Below, piece after piece: positions 62,970-64,000 of a stretch of 64,000 bases of DNA. Made by a program: the position numbers and the translations under genes. The stretch is from Lacinutrix sp. WUR7 (GTDB lineage: Bacteria > Bacteroidota > Bacteroidia > Flavobacteriales > Flavobacteriaceae), in contig NZ_CP045067.1 of assembly GCF_016864015.1 (NCBI RefSeq), forward strand, positions 1,709,001-1,773,000, in the 5' to 3' direction. Numbering within the stretch: position 1 is the first letter of the stretch; each line of letters opens with the position of its first letter. A model generated the notes under the pieces. It was not told the origin of the DNA and ran no database searches. It saw only the letters and a program-made list of their open reading frames with translations.

Positions 62970-64000
62970 ATGGCAAAAGAAGATTTAGAATGTTCGTTTT
63001 GTGGACGTAAAAAGCCAGAAACCAACTTATTAATTGCAGGATTAGATGCACACATTTGTGATCGCTGTATTGAGCAAGCACATGGTATTGTTATTGAAGA
63101 ATCAAAACAAACCGATAACAGCGACCTTTCTGCTGAATTAGTATTGCGCAAACCAAAAAAAATTAAAGGTTTTTTAGACGAATATATCATCGGACAAGAA
63201 GCTACTAAAAAAGTAATGTCTGTTGCGGTATATAACCACTATAAAAGATTATTACAACCACCAAGTGATGATGATATTGAGATTCAAAAATCAAATATCA
63301 TTATGGTTGGGCAAACGGGAACTGGTAAAACTTTAATGGCTAAAACTATTGCTAAAATGCTTAATGTGCCTTTAGCTATTGTAGATGCAACTGTTTTAAC
63401 AGAAGCTGGTTATGTTGGTGAAGATGTAGAAAGTATTTTAACAAGATTACTTCAGGCTGCTGATTACAATTTGGAAAAAGCAGAAAAGGGTATTGTTTTT
63501 ATTGACGAAATAGATAAAATTGCGCGTAAGAGTGATAATCCATCTATTACTCGTGATGTTTCTGGTGAAGGTGTACAACAAGCATTATTAAAGTTGCTTG
63601 AAGGTACTGTTGTAAATGTGCCGCCAAAAGGAGGACGTAAGCATCCAGACCAGAAATTTATAGAAGTAAATACAGAAAATATTTTATTCATAGCTGGAGG
63701 AGCATTTGATGGTATTGATCGTGTAATCTCTAAAAGATTAAACATGCAAGCTGTTGGTTACTCTGCTTCTATGAGTGATAATGTTGTAGATCAAAACCAC
63801 TTATTACAGTATATTATTCCTAAAGATTTAAAAGACTTTGGTTTAATTCCTGAGATTATTGGTCGTCTTCCTGTATTAACATACATGGATCCTTTAGATG
63901 CTAAAACGTTAAGAGCTATTTTAACGGAGCCTAAAAATGCAATCATTAAACAATACAAGAAATTGTTTGAGATGGATGATATCGAGTTTACCATTACAGA
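62970..64000 (+). CDS. clpX: ATP-dependent Clp protease ATPase subunit ClpX (5' part, cut by window end)
   Basis: ClpX unfolds substrates for ClpP. The frame from ATG 62970 is open to the last base, giving 343 complete codons of a protein normally a little over 400 residues, so the gene continues beyond the window. The N-terminal zinc-binding domain is complete (C8, C11, C30, C33). Walker A GQTGTGKT is at about 114-121, Walker [10 protein letters not shown] follows, and the ClpX pore and sensor regions (for example [10 protein letters not shown]) are visible. It follows clpP by 133 bases. Confidence 0.96.
   Translation, partial: MAKEDLECSFCGRKKPETNLLIAGLDAHICDRCIEQAHGIVIEESKQTDNSDLSAELVLRKPKKIKGFLDEYIIGQEATKKVMSVAVYNHYKRLLQPPSDDDIEIQKSNIIMVGQTGTGKTLMAKTIAKMLNVPLAIVDATVLTEAGYVGEDVESILTRLLQAADYNLEKAEKGIVFIDEIDKIARKSDNPSITRDVSGEGVQQALLKLLEGTVVNVPPKGGRKHPDQKFIEVNTENILFIAGGAFDGIDRVISKRLNMQAVGYSASMSDNVVDQNHLLQYIIPKDLKDFGLIPEIIGRLPVLTYMDPLDAKTLRAILTEPKNAIIKQYKKLFEMDDIEFTIT

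Noticed and set aside
63464-63745. A 93-codon minus-strand ORF near the window end
   Set aside because: It is antisense to clpX, whose reading frame is open to the end of the window and has all family motifs.
1-64000. CRISPR array, tRNA genes or insertion sequences
   Set aside because: No regular repeat-spacer array, cloverleaf sequence or transposase frame was noticed on reading; a dedicated tRNA and IS search was not possible.

Overview
The window is a chromosomal segment from a low-GC member of the Bacteroidota, almost certainly family Flavobacteriaceae; genus cannot be read from it. Evidence: SprA, a PorP/SprF-type protein and a PorG-like protein (type IX secretion and gliding), an ActF subunit of alternative complex III next to coxB/coxA, a malic enzyme fused to a phosphotransacetylase-like domain, TAnnTTTG promoter boxes, and few Shine-Dalgarno sequences. 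Coding density is high. No tRNA, rRNA, CRISPR array, insertion sequence or prophage was seen.

Layout. 1-4.4 kb: end of the alternative complex III operon running into cytochrome oxidase subunits II and I. 4.5-7.9 kb: ruvB, then a cytochrome P450 overlapping queG by one base. 7.9-11.9 kb: an accessory patch of secreted proteins of unknown function, a 56-codon membrane ORF and a lipoprotein. 12-23.1 kb: maeB, ruvA, the 2420-residue sprA, gcvH and a VanZ-like gene. 23.2-27.1 kb: two tonB genes and a RemB-like outer-membrane protein with its own TonB-type domain. 27.2-32.7 kb: heme O synthase, two subunit III proteins, subunit IV, a cysteine-less Sco-like protein, a true Sco, a DUF420 protein and a small CxxC protein. 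32.8-40.9 kb: a MacB-like ABC exporter with two permeases, two adaptors and a TolC, followed by tsaB. 40.9-43.6 kb (minus): MscS, DUF1304, dodecin and an NfuA-like protein. 43.8-49.3 kb: an orphan PorP, a minus-strand vWA lipoprotein, and a TPR histidine kinase with its LytTR regulator. 49.5-50.9 kb: gamma-carbonic anhydrase and murI around a repeat-rich spacer. 51-58.5 kb (minus): a likely outer-membrane biogenesis operon, CBS - nadK - porG-like - uppS - bamA - two skp-like genes. 58.6-64 kb: pdxJ, a hydrolase, a small membrane protein, tig, clpP and the 5' part of clpX.

How they work together. The two oxidase clusters, 23 kb apart, together supply structure (subunits I-IV), heme (CtaB) and copper delivery (Sco) for one caa3-like terminal oxidase fed by alternative complex III. 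BamA, the Skp-like chaperones and UppS build the envelope into which SprA, PorP, PorG-like and RemB-like proteins are placed. The tonB genes energise outer-membrane transport, and the ABC/TolC set exports across both membranes.

The most unusual signals are: a family of small hairpins with compensating stem changes, two of them exactly six bases before a start codon; a TonB-type domain fused to an outer-membrane protein beside two tonB genes; a Sco paralogue without its copper ligands beside a normal Sco; and a secreted protein with a glycine-rich bacteriocin-like tail followed by a two-helix mini-protein.
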